From Halorussus salilacus (GTDB taxonomy: Archaea > Halobacteriota > Halobacteria > Halobacteriales > Haladaptataceae), in the NCBI RefSeq assembly GCF_024138125.1, contig NZ_CP099993.1, positions 310,001 to 374,000 of the forward strand: a stretch of 64,000 nt of DNA. Reading direction: 5' to 3'. The notes beneath the pieces are model-generated. The model did no database searches and was not told where the DNA came from. It saw only the letters and a list, made by a program, of their open reading frames with translations. Each line of letters starts with the position of its first letter. The first letter of the stretch is position 1. The position numbers and the translations under genes are program-made. Below are positions 1-6,938 of this stretch, one piece after another.

Positions 1-1185
1 GGTCCGCACGTCGGTCGACTCGCCCAGCAGTTCCACGTCCACGACCGAGACCTTCTCGTTGCTCACGTTCTCGGCGTAGGTCACGGTGTAGCCGCCGACC
101 TCGACCGCGGGGCCGCCGCCGGGCGCGCCCGCGTCGGTCACGGTTCCGAGGTTGACCGGGATGGCGACCCCGGCCATCGCGGCCAGCGGCAGGAGGAGCG
201 CGAGCAAGCCGACCTGCTGGCGCGAGACGTTCCCGAACAGGGGTCGGCGGTCGGCGGTCGCCGCGAGGGTCGTCACCGCCGCGAGCGCGACGACGAAGAC
301 GACGCCGAGCCCGCGGTAGAGGACGTAACTGCTCTCGCCGCGGTACCACCAGAGCGCCCAGAGGGTCATCGTGGTCCCGAGGACGACCGCGCCGGTCCAG
401 AGCCGGAGCGCGCTCGGACGCTCGCGACGACGGTAGAGGACCGCGACTCCGAGAATCGCACCGAGCAGGAGGCCGAGCGCGTGGCCCTGGACCGCGACGC
501 CGTACCACCACGGTTCGCTGAAGCCGGGGCCTGCCGACCCGACGACGACGGGGTCCCGGAGCGCGTTGTAGACGGTCCCGACGACCTCCTGGCCCGACAC
601 CGCCACCACGGTCAGCAGGGGGTAGCGCACCAGCGCGAAGCCGACGAACGCGAACACGACCCCCGAGAATCCGATGATGGGTCCCCACGAGAACAGGCTG
701 GTAGCGAGTCCCACGACGAGCACCCCGGCCGGGAAGACCACGAACGCCCTGACGTAGGGGTCGGTCGACCACGACGAGAAGGGGTTCTCGCCGCGCTCCG
801 CCCGGAAGTGGCCGAAGAAGTACTCCGCGAGGGGCGCGACCGCGAGCGCGGTGGTCAGATTGCCTAGCAGGTGGCCCGACCCCGCGTGGGAGAACGCCGC
901 GAACACCCACCCGGTCGGGTAGAGGTACGACCACGACGAGAACGGAAGCGTCAGGGGCGCGTGCCATCGCTGTGCGCCCTGCTGGGCGAACAGGTACACC
1001 GCGAGGACGACGCCGAGCGACACGAGGCTCCCCCACGGCACGCCGAGGACGAACCGCGTCCGGAGTCGCTGGCCCCACCGCCCTCGCGGCCGGTCGAGTC
1101 GCCACACCAGCGCGAACGACAGCAGGAACGCGAGCGGGATGGCGACCTGCTCGGGCGCGGGGAGCCACGGCGGAACGTCGAGCAT
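1..1185 (-). CDS. Rhomboid-family intramembrane serine protease (3' end outside window)
   Basis: The visible 395 codons encode a multi-spanning membrane protein with rhomboid hallmarks. There is an HxxxxHxxxN motif (H100, H105, N109; HAGSGHLLGN), a GxSG nucleophile motif (GFSG, Ser174) and a partner histidine (His235 in QGHALG). Rhomboids cleave transmembrane substrates inside the bilayer using a Ser-His dyad. After the core come further hydrophobic segments and a polar C-terminal part running off the left edge, longer than a minimal rhomboid. The ATG at 1185 was chosen because a TATA-like box lies about 25-30 bases upstream, which fits a leaderless transcript. It is divergent from rpoL. Substrate unknown. 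Confidence 0.85.
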   Translation of the reverse strand, partial: MLDVPPWLPAPEQVAIPLAFLLSFALVWRLDRPRGRWGQRLRTRFVLGVPWGSLVSLGVVLAVYLFAQQGAQRWHAPLTLPFSSWSYLYPTGWVFAAFSHAGSGHLLGNLTTALAVAPLAEYFFGHFRAERGENPFSSWSTDPYVRAFVVFPAGVLVVGLATSLFSWGPIIGFSGVVFAFVGFALVRYPLLTVVAVSGQEVVGTVYNALRDPVVVGSAGPGFSEPWWYGVAVQGHALGLLLGAILGVAVLYRRRERPSALRLWTGAVVLGTTMTLWALWWYRGESSYVLYRGLGVVFVVALAAVTTLAATADRRPLFGNVSRQQVGLLALLLPLAAMAGVAIPVNLGTVTDAGAPGGGPAVEVGGYTVTYAENVSNEKVSVVDVELLGESTDVRT

Positions 1186-1209
1186 GTCCCAGCGTTTCGA
1201 CCGAGACGG

Positions 1210-1216
1210 TATAAAT
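1210..1216 (-). promoter_or_regulatory. TATA-like box of the rhomboid gene
   Basis: On the minus strand the bases read TTTATA, about 25-30 bases before the ATG at 1185, the usual spacing for a leaderless haloarchaeal transcript. It is an isolated AT stretch in GC-rich surroundings. Inferred from position and composition only. Confidence 0.55.
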
Positions 1217-1304
1217 TCGGGGCGAATCGCTCCGATTGGCGTCGCGTGCCCGACGGAACCGAGCTTTCGCAATATTGAAACGGCCGACGACAGAACAGAG
1301 GTGT

Positions 1305-1589
1305 ATGGAACTCCGGGTCATCGAGAAGGCCGAGGACGAGATCTCTATCGAAATCGCCGGGGAGGACCACACCTTCATGAACGTGCTGAAGGGCACCCTC
1401 CTCGAACGCGAGGGCGTCGCCGCCGCGACGTACGACGTGAACCCCGAGCAGTCGGGCGGACAGACCGAGCCCATCCTGACCATCAAGACCGAGGACGGCA
1501 CCGACCCCCTCGACGCGCTGGAGGCGGCCGCGAACGACATCAAGGACAAGACGACCGCGTTCCGGGACGCCTACGAGAGCGCGGCCTGA
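1305..1589 (+). CDS. rpoL: DNA-directed RNA polymerase subunit L (Rpo11)
   Basis: This 94-residue protein matches archaeal RNA polymerase subunit L, which pairs with subunit D in the assembly platform (the bacterial alpha-dimer equivalent). The N-terminus MELRVIEK, the central [12 protein letters not shown] segment and the C-terminal helix with [13 protein letters not shown] are typical, and length is normal. An in-frame extension upstream to 1236 is possible but is basic and unlike the family, so the ATG at 1305 is preferred. An AT-rich stretch (AATATTG) about 30 bases upstream could be its TATA box. A GAGGTG sits almost against the start. Confidence 0.93.
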   Translation: MELRVIEKAEDEISIEIAGEDHTFMNVLKGTLLEREGVAAATYDVNPEQSGGQTEPILTIKTEDGTDPLDALEAAANDIKDKTTAFRDAYESAA

Positions 1590-1931
1590 TTCTCCCGGAC
1601 CGCTCACGCCGTTCAGACGGCCGAATGGCGGTTCAGATTGTCGAATCGCGGTTCAGACGGTGGAATCGACGTTCGCGCTCCCGAGCGGCGGCGCTCGCGG
1701 CCGACCGCGAGCGCCGCCGCCCGTCTCGAACCGCCTGAATCGCCTCGACCTGCCAGAATCGCCTCGACCGTCCAGAACCGCCCCGGCCGTCGGTCGCGCC
1801 GTCGCGCCGACGAACCGCCGGACTGCGCTCGGTCGCCCGCGCGGTAAGCGGTCCGTAACGGCCGTAATCGGCCACGGAAGGTCGAAACGGTGAGCGCCGT
1901 TTATTGACGCGGTCGGTGAGCCACAGAGCGC
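1590..1931. repeat. Non-coding spacer with two short tandem repeats and a 15-bp-arm hairpin
   Basis: No gene is seen in this 342-base gap. From 1611 a 20-bp unit starting GTTCAGACGG repeats about 3.2 times (starts 1611, 1631, 1651, partial at 1671). From 1737 a 19-bp unit beginning GAATCGCCTCGACC repeats three times (starts 1737, 1756, 1775, the last degenerate). Between them lies a perfect inverted repeat: arms 1686-1700 and 1705-1719, 4-base loop. The reading frames here are arginine-rich and look spurious. The hairpin may help end rpoL transcription. Confidence 0.7.
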
Positions 1932-2684
1932 ATGAGAACCAACGCAGTAGTCGTAGCTACGCTCGTCCTGCTCGCTGGCGCGTCGTCGGCGGTGGCGGCG
2001 GCCGACGCGCCGCGCGCGAGCGCGTCCGGCGGCGCGACGGACGCGCTCGCGGCGCAGGACGCCCAGAACGACACCGAAGTCGAGGTGGAGAATCTGACCA
2101 TCGAGGAGCTCCAGATGACCGACGTCGGCGTCGACGACGCCCAACTCCGGAACACGGTCCTCGAACGCGAGACGGGCGACACCAACCCGCTCGGCAACGC
2201 CACGGCGTCGAACCTGACGGTCACCAACGCGACGCTGGAGAACGTGACGATGACGAACGTCACCGTCCGGAACGAGACCGTCGCCGACCAGTTGCTCGGC
2301 GGCGAGGACCCCGAGGACGGGTCGGTGACCCTCGACAACGCCACGCTCGAAGACGCCCGCATCGAGTCGCTCGTGGTCGAGGAGAGCCGCGTCGGCGAAG
2401 TCGGCGTCGAGAACGTCTCGGCCGACATCTCCCCCGCGACGACGCCCGAGGAGACCGACGAGACCGACGCGGAACCCACCATGGCGGTCGGGAACATGAC
2501 GGTCGATAACGTCCAGCTCGACGAGGTCGCGGCCGAGAGCGCGAGCGTCGAGAACGCCTCGGCCGGTATCGGCTCGGTCCTCGGCGGCGGCGTGGGCGAC
2601 GACGGACTGGACGGAACCGAGACGACCGTCGAAGGAAACGAGACCACCGACGACACCGAGGCGCTTCGGGCATCCGAACGGTAG
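1932..2684 (+). CDS. Secreted, asparagine/threonine-rich protein of unknown function
   Basis: The 250-residue product starts with a Sec-type signal peptide (MRTNAVVVATLVLLAGASSA, likely cleaved after an Ala-rich stretch near residue 25). It continues as an acidic chain with many N-x-T/S sequons (NLT, NAT, NVT, NET, NMT, NAS) spaced at roughly regular intervals. The repeated N-[LAV]-T-[VL]-x-N pattern suggests a beta-solenoid-like surface protein, possibly heavily N-glycosylated. No enzyme motif is visible. A TTTATTG box near 1900 fits a TATA box. It converges on hisF. Function unknown. Confidence 0.75.
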   Translation: MRTNAVVVATLVLLAGASSAVAAADAPRASASGGATDALAAQDAQNDTEVEVENLTIEELQMTDVGVDDAQLRNTVLERETGDTNPLGNATASNLTVTNATLENVTMTNVTVRNETVADQLLGGEDPEDGSVTLDNATLEDARIESLVVEESRVGEVGVENVSADISPATTPEETDETDAEPTMAVGNMTVDNVQLDEVAAESASVENASAGIGSVLGGGVGDDGLDGTETTVEGNETTDDTEALRASER

Positions 2685-2715
2685 ACGAGACCCGAGAACC
2701 AGACCGACAGAAGCG

Positions 2716-2752
2716 CCCGCGGTTCGGCCCGCGGTGCGGGCCGAACCGCGGG
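2716..2752. terminator. Bidirectional hairpin between the secreted protein gene and hisF
   Basis: A perfect inverted repeat with 17-bp arms (2716-2732 and 2736-2752) and a 3-base loop fills the gap between two converging genes, three bases from the hisF stop codon. Position suggests a shared transcription end. There is no long T run, so the terminator role is inferred. Confidence 0.6.
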
Positions 2753-2754
2753 AC

Positions 2755-3570
2755 TCAGAGCCGAATCGGCAGTCCCTTCTCGTCGAGGTACTCCTTGACC
2801 TCGCCGACCGAGTACTCGTCGTAGTGGAAGATGGAGGCCGCGAGCGCGGCGTCGGCACCCGCTTCGGTGAACACCTCGTACATGTCTTCGGGACCGCCGC
2901 AGCCCGAGGAGGCGATGACCGGAGTGTCGACGGCGTCGCAGACCGCCTTCGTGAGCGGGATGTCGTAGCCCTCCTCGGTGCCGTCGGCGTCGATGGAGTT
3001 GACGAACAGCTCGCCCGCGCCGCGGTCCTCGGCCTCTGCCGACCACTCGACCACGTCGAGGCCGGTCCCCTCGCGGCCGCCCTTGACCGTGCACTCGAAC
3101 CAGCAGGACTCGCCGTCGACCTCGACGTAGTGCTCGCCGCGCTCGTCGAAGCGCCGCTTGGCGTCGACGCTGATGACGATGCACTGACTGCCGAACGCCT
3201 CCGCGCCCTGCGTGACGAGGTCGGGGTTCGCTATCGCGCCGGAGTTTATCGAGACCTTGTCCGCGCCCGCCCGGAGGGTCTCCTTGATGTCCTCGCGGGT
3301 CCGGATGCCCCCGCCCACGGTCAGGGGGATGAAAATCTCGTCGGCCACGTCCTCGACCACGCCGAGCATGGTCTCGCGGCCGTCGGCGCTCGCGGTGATG
3401 TCGAGGAAGACGAACTCGTCGGCCCCCGACTCGTTGTACCGGCGGGCCATCTCGACCGGGTCGCCGGTGTATTCGAGGTTCTCGAAGTTGACGCCCGTGT
3501 ACACCGCCGCGTTCCCGTCCTCGTCTACGTCCACGTCGATGCACGGGATGATGCGCTTGGTGAGGGTCAT
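2755..3570 (-). CDS. hisF: Imidazole glycerol phosphate synthase subunit HisF (cyclase)
   Basis: The 271-residue protein is a full-length HisF (beta/alpha)8 barrel. It converts PRFAR plus HisH-derived ammonia to imidazole glycerol phosphate and AICAR in histidine synthesis. It shows the N-terminal RIIPCIDVD with catalytic Asp12, the second catalytic Asp136 in VISVDAKRR, and phosphate-binding loops TVGGGIR and ASSGCGG. Its first 25 codons lie in a perfect 76-bp repeat (3495-3570) found again at 5780-5855. The original upstream region appears to have been displaced by a 2.3-kb insert, which now supplies a TATA-like box 26-33 bases before the ATG. The coding region looks intact. Confidence 0.95.
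   Translation of the reverse strand: MTLTKRIIPCIDVDVDEDGNAAVYTGVNFENLEYTGDPVEMARRYNESGADEFVFLDITASADGRETMLGVVEDVADEIFIPLTVGGGIRTREDIKETLRAGADKVSINSGAIANPDLVTQGAEAFGSQCIVISVDAKRRFDERGEHYVEVDGESCWFECTVKGGREGTGLDVVEWSAEAEDRGAGELFVNSIDADGTEEGYDIPLTKAVCDAVDTPVIASSGCGGPEDMYEVFTEAGADAALAASIFHYDEYSVGEVKEYLDEKGLPIRL
3495..3570 (-). repeat. 76-bp direct repeat, copy 1 (5' end of intact hisF)
   Basis: These 76 bases are identical to 5780-5855 and cover the ATG and first 25 codons of hisF. Identity stops exactly at the start codon on one side and inside codon 26 on the other. This looks like one of two attachment-site-like ends of the insert at 3571-5855. Confidence 0.85.
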
Positions 3571-3595
3571 CTAGGGCTTACTATGAACTATCCCA

Positions 3596-3603
3596 TGATA
3601 AAC
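3596..3603 (-). promoter_or_regulatory. hisF: TATA-like box for hisF supplied by the insert
   Basis: On the minus strand the bases read GTTTATCA, 26-33 bases upstream of the hisF ATG, the expected TATA position. It lies inside the inserted DNA, so hisF probably now uses an imported promoter. Inference from spacing. Confidence 0.5.
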
Positions 3604-3668
3604 TACCCGAAGGAACCAACACTAAGTGCCTTTCAGGGTCGCGAATTCGGCGCTTTAGTCGTAGTCGG

Positions 3669-4016
3669 TTACTCGTATATTAAATAGTAGGCGACACTGA
3701 GAACTCCAATGAAACTCATCAGCCTGATGATGAGGAGGACTCGAATCGAGTCCGAAATCGGTCCCCAGGTCTGGAACGCGGCGTACGGAACCAGAGTAAG
3801 GCCAATTACTGCCAAGAGGAACTTGGCAAATCGGCTGAGGTCCAAATCCAATCGCACGCCGAGTACGTATCCGACGACAGGTGCGCCGAAGACGCTTGCA
3901 ATCGTTACATACCCCCATACTGGTGTCATAACTACTATTAGTCCGTTGGCTAGACCTATCAGTAGCCAAGCTCCTACCGTACAGAGGGTGAACTTCTTCA
4001 GACCTTCAGGGACCAT
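3669..4016 (-). CDS. Small multi-spanning membrane protein, unknown function
   Basis: The 115-residue product has about four hydrophobic stretches (for example residues 15-35, 37-52, 64-80 and 93-112), separated by short polar turns such as LDLDLSRF. No recognised family. It starts 9 bases after the stop of the larger exported-protein gene on the same strand, so the two are probably one transcript. Codon use is AT-richer than in neighbouring host genes, in keeping with recent transfer. It could be a membrane partner of the exported protein; that is inference. Confidence 0.6.
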   Translation of the reverse strand: MVPEGLKKFTLCTVGAWLLIGLANGLIVVMTPVWGYVTIASVFGAPVVGYVLGVRLDLDLSRFAKFLLAVIGLTLVPYAAFQTWGPISDSIRVLLIIRLMSFIGVLSVAYYLIYE

Positions 4017-4024
4017 TTTTTACT

Positions 4025-5161
4025 CTACTGCTCCCAGTTAATCTGGATATGATCTAGTTCCACGAAGTTCTTTTTACCGCTTTCGGTATTGTTCAGATTG
4101 CCTTTCTTGTGCGAGGTTTCGTTAGAGAAGTCCGAGACGTGGACACGTCCACTTCCCGGTCCCTTGGTGAAGGTCTCCGTGTCCGCACGAACTCGGATTC
4201 CGATGTGATACTCTTTACCGGGTTCGATAGTGGAAACCGGAACCACATTGGAATCATCAGTTGCCAGCTTCCCTTCGTTGTACCAGAGGGGGTTGTAGAA
4301 CTGAGGATCTGTCAGACCGCTTCCATTACTTGATACTGTAGTCTGAGAACGCTCAAGAATCTCCTGGGTCTTGATTGTGTTCGTTCCGGTGCTCGTCACT
4401 TCACGAACGAACCCTTCAATTGAGAAGCTTGCGCTTCCGAGTGCCGCGAATAGATTCGCCTCCCAGTCTCCGTCGAACACGATGTCCACTTCTGCGGACC
4501 GGGAACCAGAAACATCTACGTGGGCGAAGACTTCAGACCAAGCGAAGGCACCGCCAGCGAAGTTACTCGTACAACTGACTTCTGCTCGACCGCCATCAAC
4601 CCAGTCAGCAGAAGTGTATTCCAAGAGCGGAACGTTCGTGTCATCTAAAGTGCCAGACACTCGTCCACCAACATCGACATTTCCGTGTTCGATGTCCCAC
4701 GAGTAGAGAGTAGTAGAGGTTCCAGCATCTCCAACCGTGAGATCGACAGGTGTCGTCTCATCTGAAGTTGGTGCTCCACTCCCTGCCGAGCTGTCTAACG
4801 CATTTCTCACGTCTGCCTGATGATTCTGAAATTTATTGATGTCAGAGTCACTGATGTACAGGTCGTACGTCGTTCCACCTGATGAATCATACTTCGTTTC
4901 AGCACTTACATCTCGATTAGATGATCGAATTCCGTACTGAGTTTCGTTGTAACCATCCTCGAACTTGAAGTAAGATTTCCACCGATCCGAGTAACTGGTA
5001 CAGTCGGTCGAAAGATCAGATTCGGTTCCACACGGATCATCATCCTCGCCGGTACTTTCAGTATCTCCGTGTTGACTGGAAAGGTCATTCATATATCCGT
5101 TGTACGTGCTGGCCGCATCTACCTGACCAACGAACAACGACCCCCGTACTGACCGTTCCAA
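4025..5161 (-). CDS. Putative Tat-exported protein with a frameshifted N-terminus
   Basis: The open frame of 378 codons (TTG start at 5161) encodes an acidic Ser/Thr/Asn-rich protein without recognised domains. Its C-terminal half looks like a beta-rich extracellular domain (GKEYHIGIRVRAD, SGRVHVSDFSN). Just upstream, in another frame at about 5135-5195, the DNA encodes a twin-arginine signal (RRSVLKGMTALGTVSTG), while an ATG at 5206 lies in the main frame but hits a stop after nine codons. Two compensating one-base shifts would join ATG, Tat signal and body. The gene is thus either a recent pseudogene or affected by sequencing error. Surface location and link to the downstream membrane protein are inferred. 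Confidence 0.6.
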   Translation of the reverse strand: MERSVRGSLFVGQVDAASTYNGYMNDLSSQHGDTESTGEDDDPCGTESDLSTDCTSYSDRWKSYFKFEDGYNETQYGIRSSNRDVSAETKYDSSGGTTYDLYISDSDINKFQNHQADVRNALDSSAGSGAPTSDETTPVDLTVGDAGTSTTLYSWDIEHGNVDVGGRVSGTLDDTNVPLLEYTSADWVDGGRAEVSCTSNFAGGAFAWSEVFAHVDVSGSRSAEVDIVFDGDWEANLFAALGSASFSIEGFVREVTSTGTNTIKTQEILERSQTTVSSNGSGLTDPQFYNPLWYNEGKLATDDSNVVPVSTIEPGKEYHIGIRVRADTETFTKGPGSGRVHVSDFSNETSHKKGNLNNTESGKKNFVELDHIQINWEQ

Positions 5162-5218
5162 GGGCTGTCATCCCTTTCAGAACCGATCGTCGGGGACTCT
5201 GTGCATCTTAGTTCTCGC

Positions 5219-5244
5219 TTGCACTATCTTCTGCTATAGTGCAA
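5219..5244. repeat. 9-bp inverted repeat in the AT-rich spacer
   Basis: TTGCACTAT (5219-5227) and ATAGTGCAA (5236-5244) form a perfect inverted repeat with an 8-base gap. It lies between a TATA-like AT stretch (about 5261-5275, minus strand) and the presumed original ATG of the exported protein at 5206. It could be an operator or a leader hairpin. Confidence 0.5.
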
Positions 5245-5395
5245 TCAAAACATCAGATAGGTATAATTTATATTTTCCTAATCAAATATTATGTAATAGC
5301 TATATATTAAGGATATTTAATATCATGGTTGGATGTAGGGTTGGCGTTTGAGAATACTCGAACTTTCACAACAATCTCACACGAACTCTCACGTC

Positions 5396-5720
5396 ATGTC
5401 CTGCAAGATGGTGATTCTCGCGACCTGCAAAGACATCACGACCCACGAGGAGTGCATCAACTACATGTACGGGGAGTACGCGCCCTTGTGAACGAATACC
5501 CCAACCTCTAGTGATACACCCTCTCGGTCCTCATCGACCCGAGAAGGCGGGCTACGACTACGTGGCCCAACCCTGGTTCGACAGGCCCTGGGAAATGAAT
5601 AAGTCCTCAAAGGCCGGGACCTGACGGGGAGTCCAGCAGGGCACGACGACGTTCCTCAGCATGAATGCAACAGTGATGATTCCGACTACGGTCAAGATGA
5701 CCCACTACGAGGCGGAGTAG
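5396..5720 (+). pseudogene. Decayed EthD-like small protein gene
   Basis: Reading across frames from the ATG at 5396 gives an EthD-like outline (about 100 residues, dimeric alpha-beta-barrel family). The pieces are MSCKMVILATCKD with HEECINYMYGEYAPL, then VNEYPNL in a shifted frame, then YTLSVLID, then EKAGYDYVAQPWFD, and finally GTTTFLSMNATVMIPT up to the stop at 5718-5720. A TGA at 5489 and several later stops and shifts break the frame, so it cannot make the full protein. Family assignment is from memory of the HAPLV and WFD-like motifs. It lies inside the insert beside the hisF stub. Confidence 0.5.
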
Positions 5721-5779
5721 ATTTGAGGTTCCGTTTCCGGAACGCCGTGGCGGCTCCGAAGAGTTCTCTCGGTCGTTGT

Positions 5780-5855
5780 CCGTGTACACCGCCGCGTTCC
5801 CGTCCTCGTCTACGTCCACGTCGATGCACGGGATGATGCGCTTGGTGAGGGTCAT
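5780..5855 (-). pseudogene. hisF 5' fragment (76-bp direct repeat, copy 2)
   Basis: Identical to 3495-3570, this stub holds the hisF ATG (5853-5855 on the plus strand) and 25 codons. It then runs into unrelated sequence (DNDRENSSEPP...) with an open frame to 5607. It lacks the rest of the barrel and cannot be functional. It is the right-hand boundary of the insert and marks where hisF originally began, next to the divergent gene at 5967. Confidence 0.85.
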
Positions 5856-5966
5856 TCGTTGCGCGGGGGTTGGCACGACGGAGGTTTCACGGTTTCGACT
5901 GTGGCGGGTGGCACCGGCCGCTCGGATTCGGCTACGTTTAAGTGCGCGCGACGGCAACGTCGGGCC

Positions 5967-6149
5967 ATGAGCGACCACGACGACCACGGCCACGACGACC
6001 ACGGCGAGACGCACGGCCACGACATCGAGGGACTGGAGCGGACGACCTCGCCGATGCAGGAGTTCACGACCCGGGAGGTCGGCATCGGCTTCGCGGTCCT
6101 CGTCGTCGGCCTGCTGGTGGCGTTCGCGCTCCCGCTTCTGGCGGCCTGA
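5967..6149 (+). CDS. Small His/Asp-rich single-span membrane protein
   Basis: The 60-residue protein begins with a histidine- and aspartate-rich segment (MSDHDDHGHDDHGETHGHD) that could bind metal ions. It ends in one transmembrane helix (residues 38-59, IGFAVLVVGLLVAFALPLL). It resembles a conserved haloarchaeal small-protein family (I recall DUF7550, not checked). The ATG at 5967 is preferred over an upstream in-frame start because a TTTAAG box lies about 27 bases before it. It is divergent from the original position of the hisF start. Confidence 0.75.
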   Translation: MSDHDDHGHDDHGETHGHDIEGLERTTSPMQEFTTREVGIGFAVLVVGLLVAFALPLLAA

Positions 6150-6166
6150 AACGCCCGTCGAACGAC

Positions 6167-6715
6167 TCACTTCTCTTCGAGTTTCAACTCCTCGACCGCC
6201 TCCGGGTCGGTCTCGGGCGCGAGCGCGACGGCGTCGATCCGAGCGACCCGCTTGCCGGTCCTGACGCCGGAGACGCCGGGCGCGACGAACCGCGGGGCGT
6301 CGAGCGGTTCGCCCGCACTGCGATGGGCGAGCAGGCCGTCCAGCGCGGCCGAGACCGGTACGCAGACCCGATAGCCGTCGTCGCCCTCGACCGCGACGTG
6401 GGTGGTCGCGTCCGGGGCCTCGGCGGCGTCGAGGAGGTCCGAGACGGGGACGCCGGTCCACGGCCCGCCGATCTCGCTGCCCGAGGCGCATCGGAACGAC
6501 CACGCCGCGGTCTCGGGGTCGGCGTCGACGCCGACCCCGAGACCGCCGTCGCCGTCGCTGTCACGCTCCCCCGAGTGGACGGGGACCGCCAGTTCCCGGC
6601 TTCCGACCACGGTCACCGGCTCGCGGCCGTCGAGTCGGCCGTTTCGGTGGATTCGGTCGGTCCGCTCGCCGTCCGACTCGCGCGATTCGGTTGCGGCGGA
6701 TTGCCCACCTGACAT
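6167..6715 (-). CDS. Molybdopterin-dependent oxidoreductase-like protein (sulfite oxidase fold)
   Basis: The 182-residue protein contains a sulfite-oxidase-type molybdopterin-binding domain. WSFRCASGSEIGGPWTGVPV resembles the C-x-G-x-W-x-G-V/I-P-L region whose Cys binds molybdenum. It is followed by YRVCVPVSAALDG and PRFVAPGVSGVRTGKRVARI, like the R/K-V-W-V-x-R-I end of the fold. It is shorter than typical enzymes and has no signal peptide. A perfect 40-bp palindrome (6507-6546) sits in its coding sequence. Whether it binds cofactor is uncertain. Convergent with the gene at 5967. Confidence 0.65.
   Translation of the reverse strand: MSGGQSAATESRESDGERTDRIHRNGRLDGREPVTVVGSRELAVPVHSGERDSDGDGGLGVGVDADPETAAWSFRCASGSEIGGPWTGVPVSDLLDAAEAPDATTHVAVEGDDGYRVCVPVSAALDGLLAHRSAGEPLDAPRFVAPGVSGVRTGKRVARIDAVALAPETDPEAVEELKLEEK
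6507..6546. repeat. Perfect 40-bp palindrome inside a coding sequence
   Basis: Bases 6507-6526 are the exact reverse complement of 6527-6546, with no spacer. It encodes the GVGVDADPETA region of the molybdopterin-oxidoreductase-like protein. A zero-spacer 40-bp palindrome is far beyond chance in coding DNA. Confidence 0.9.
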
Positions 6716-6938
6716 GGGCTATCGGAGGCCGGGCGCGACCCGCGCAGTCTCGCGGTCCTCGGGGCATCCGCGCTCCCGCTCGTCGCGGCGGGAATCGGGG
6801 TCGACTCTCATCTCCGTGGTCCCGCAGAGTGTCGAAACGAATCACTCCGCAACACCCCGTGACTTTCTTTTAATAAAGAAATGAAAGTTAAAAATTATAT
6901 ACACAAGAGCTTTATTCCTGTAATTGCGAAAACAAGAT

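Larger units (their letters stand above)
3571..5855. mobile_element. AT-rich insert flanked by a 76-bp hisF direct repeat
   Basis: The 2285-bp interval from the end of repeat copy 1 to the end of copy 2 is visibly AT-richer than its surroundings, mainly 3571-5330, and carries genes foreign to a histidine locus. One end regenerates the hisF start; the other leaves a 25-codon hisF stub beside the presumed native upstream sequence. The geometry resembles an integrative element that targets the 5' end of a protein gene and restores it. No integrase or transposase is visible, so it may be a deleted remnant or the product of plasmid recombination. Direct repeat and composition are seen; the element status is inferred. 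Confidence 0.6.

Noticed and set aside
3495-3570. Target-site duplication of an insertion sequence
   Set aside because: 76 bp is far too long for a transposon target duplication and no transposase or terminal inverted repeats were found.
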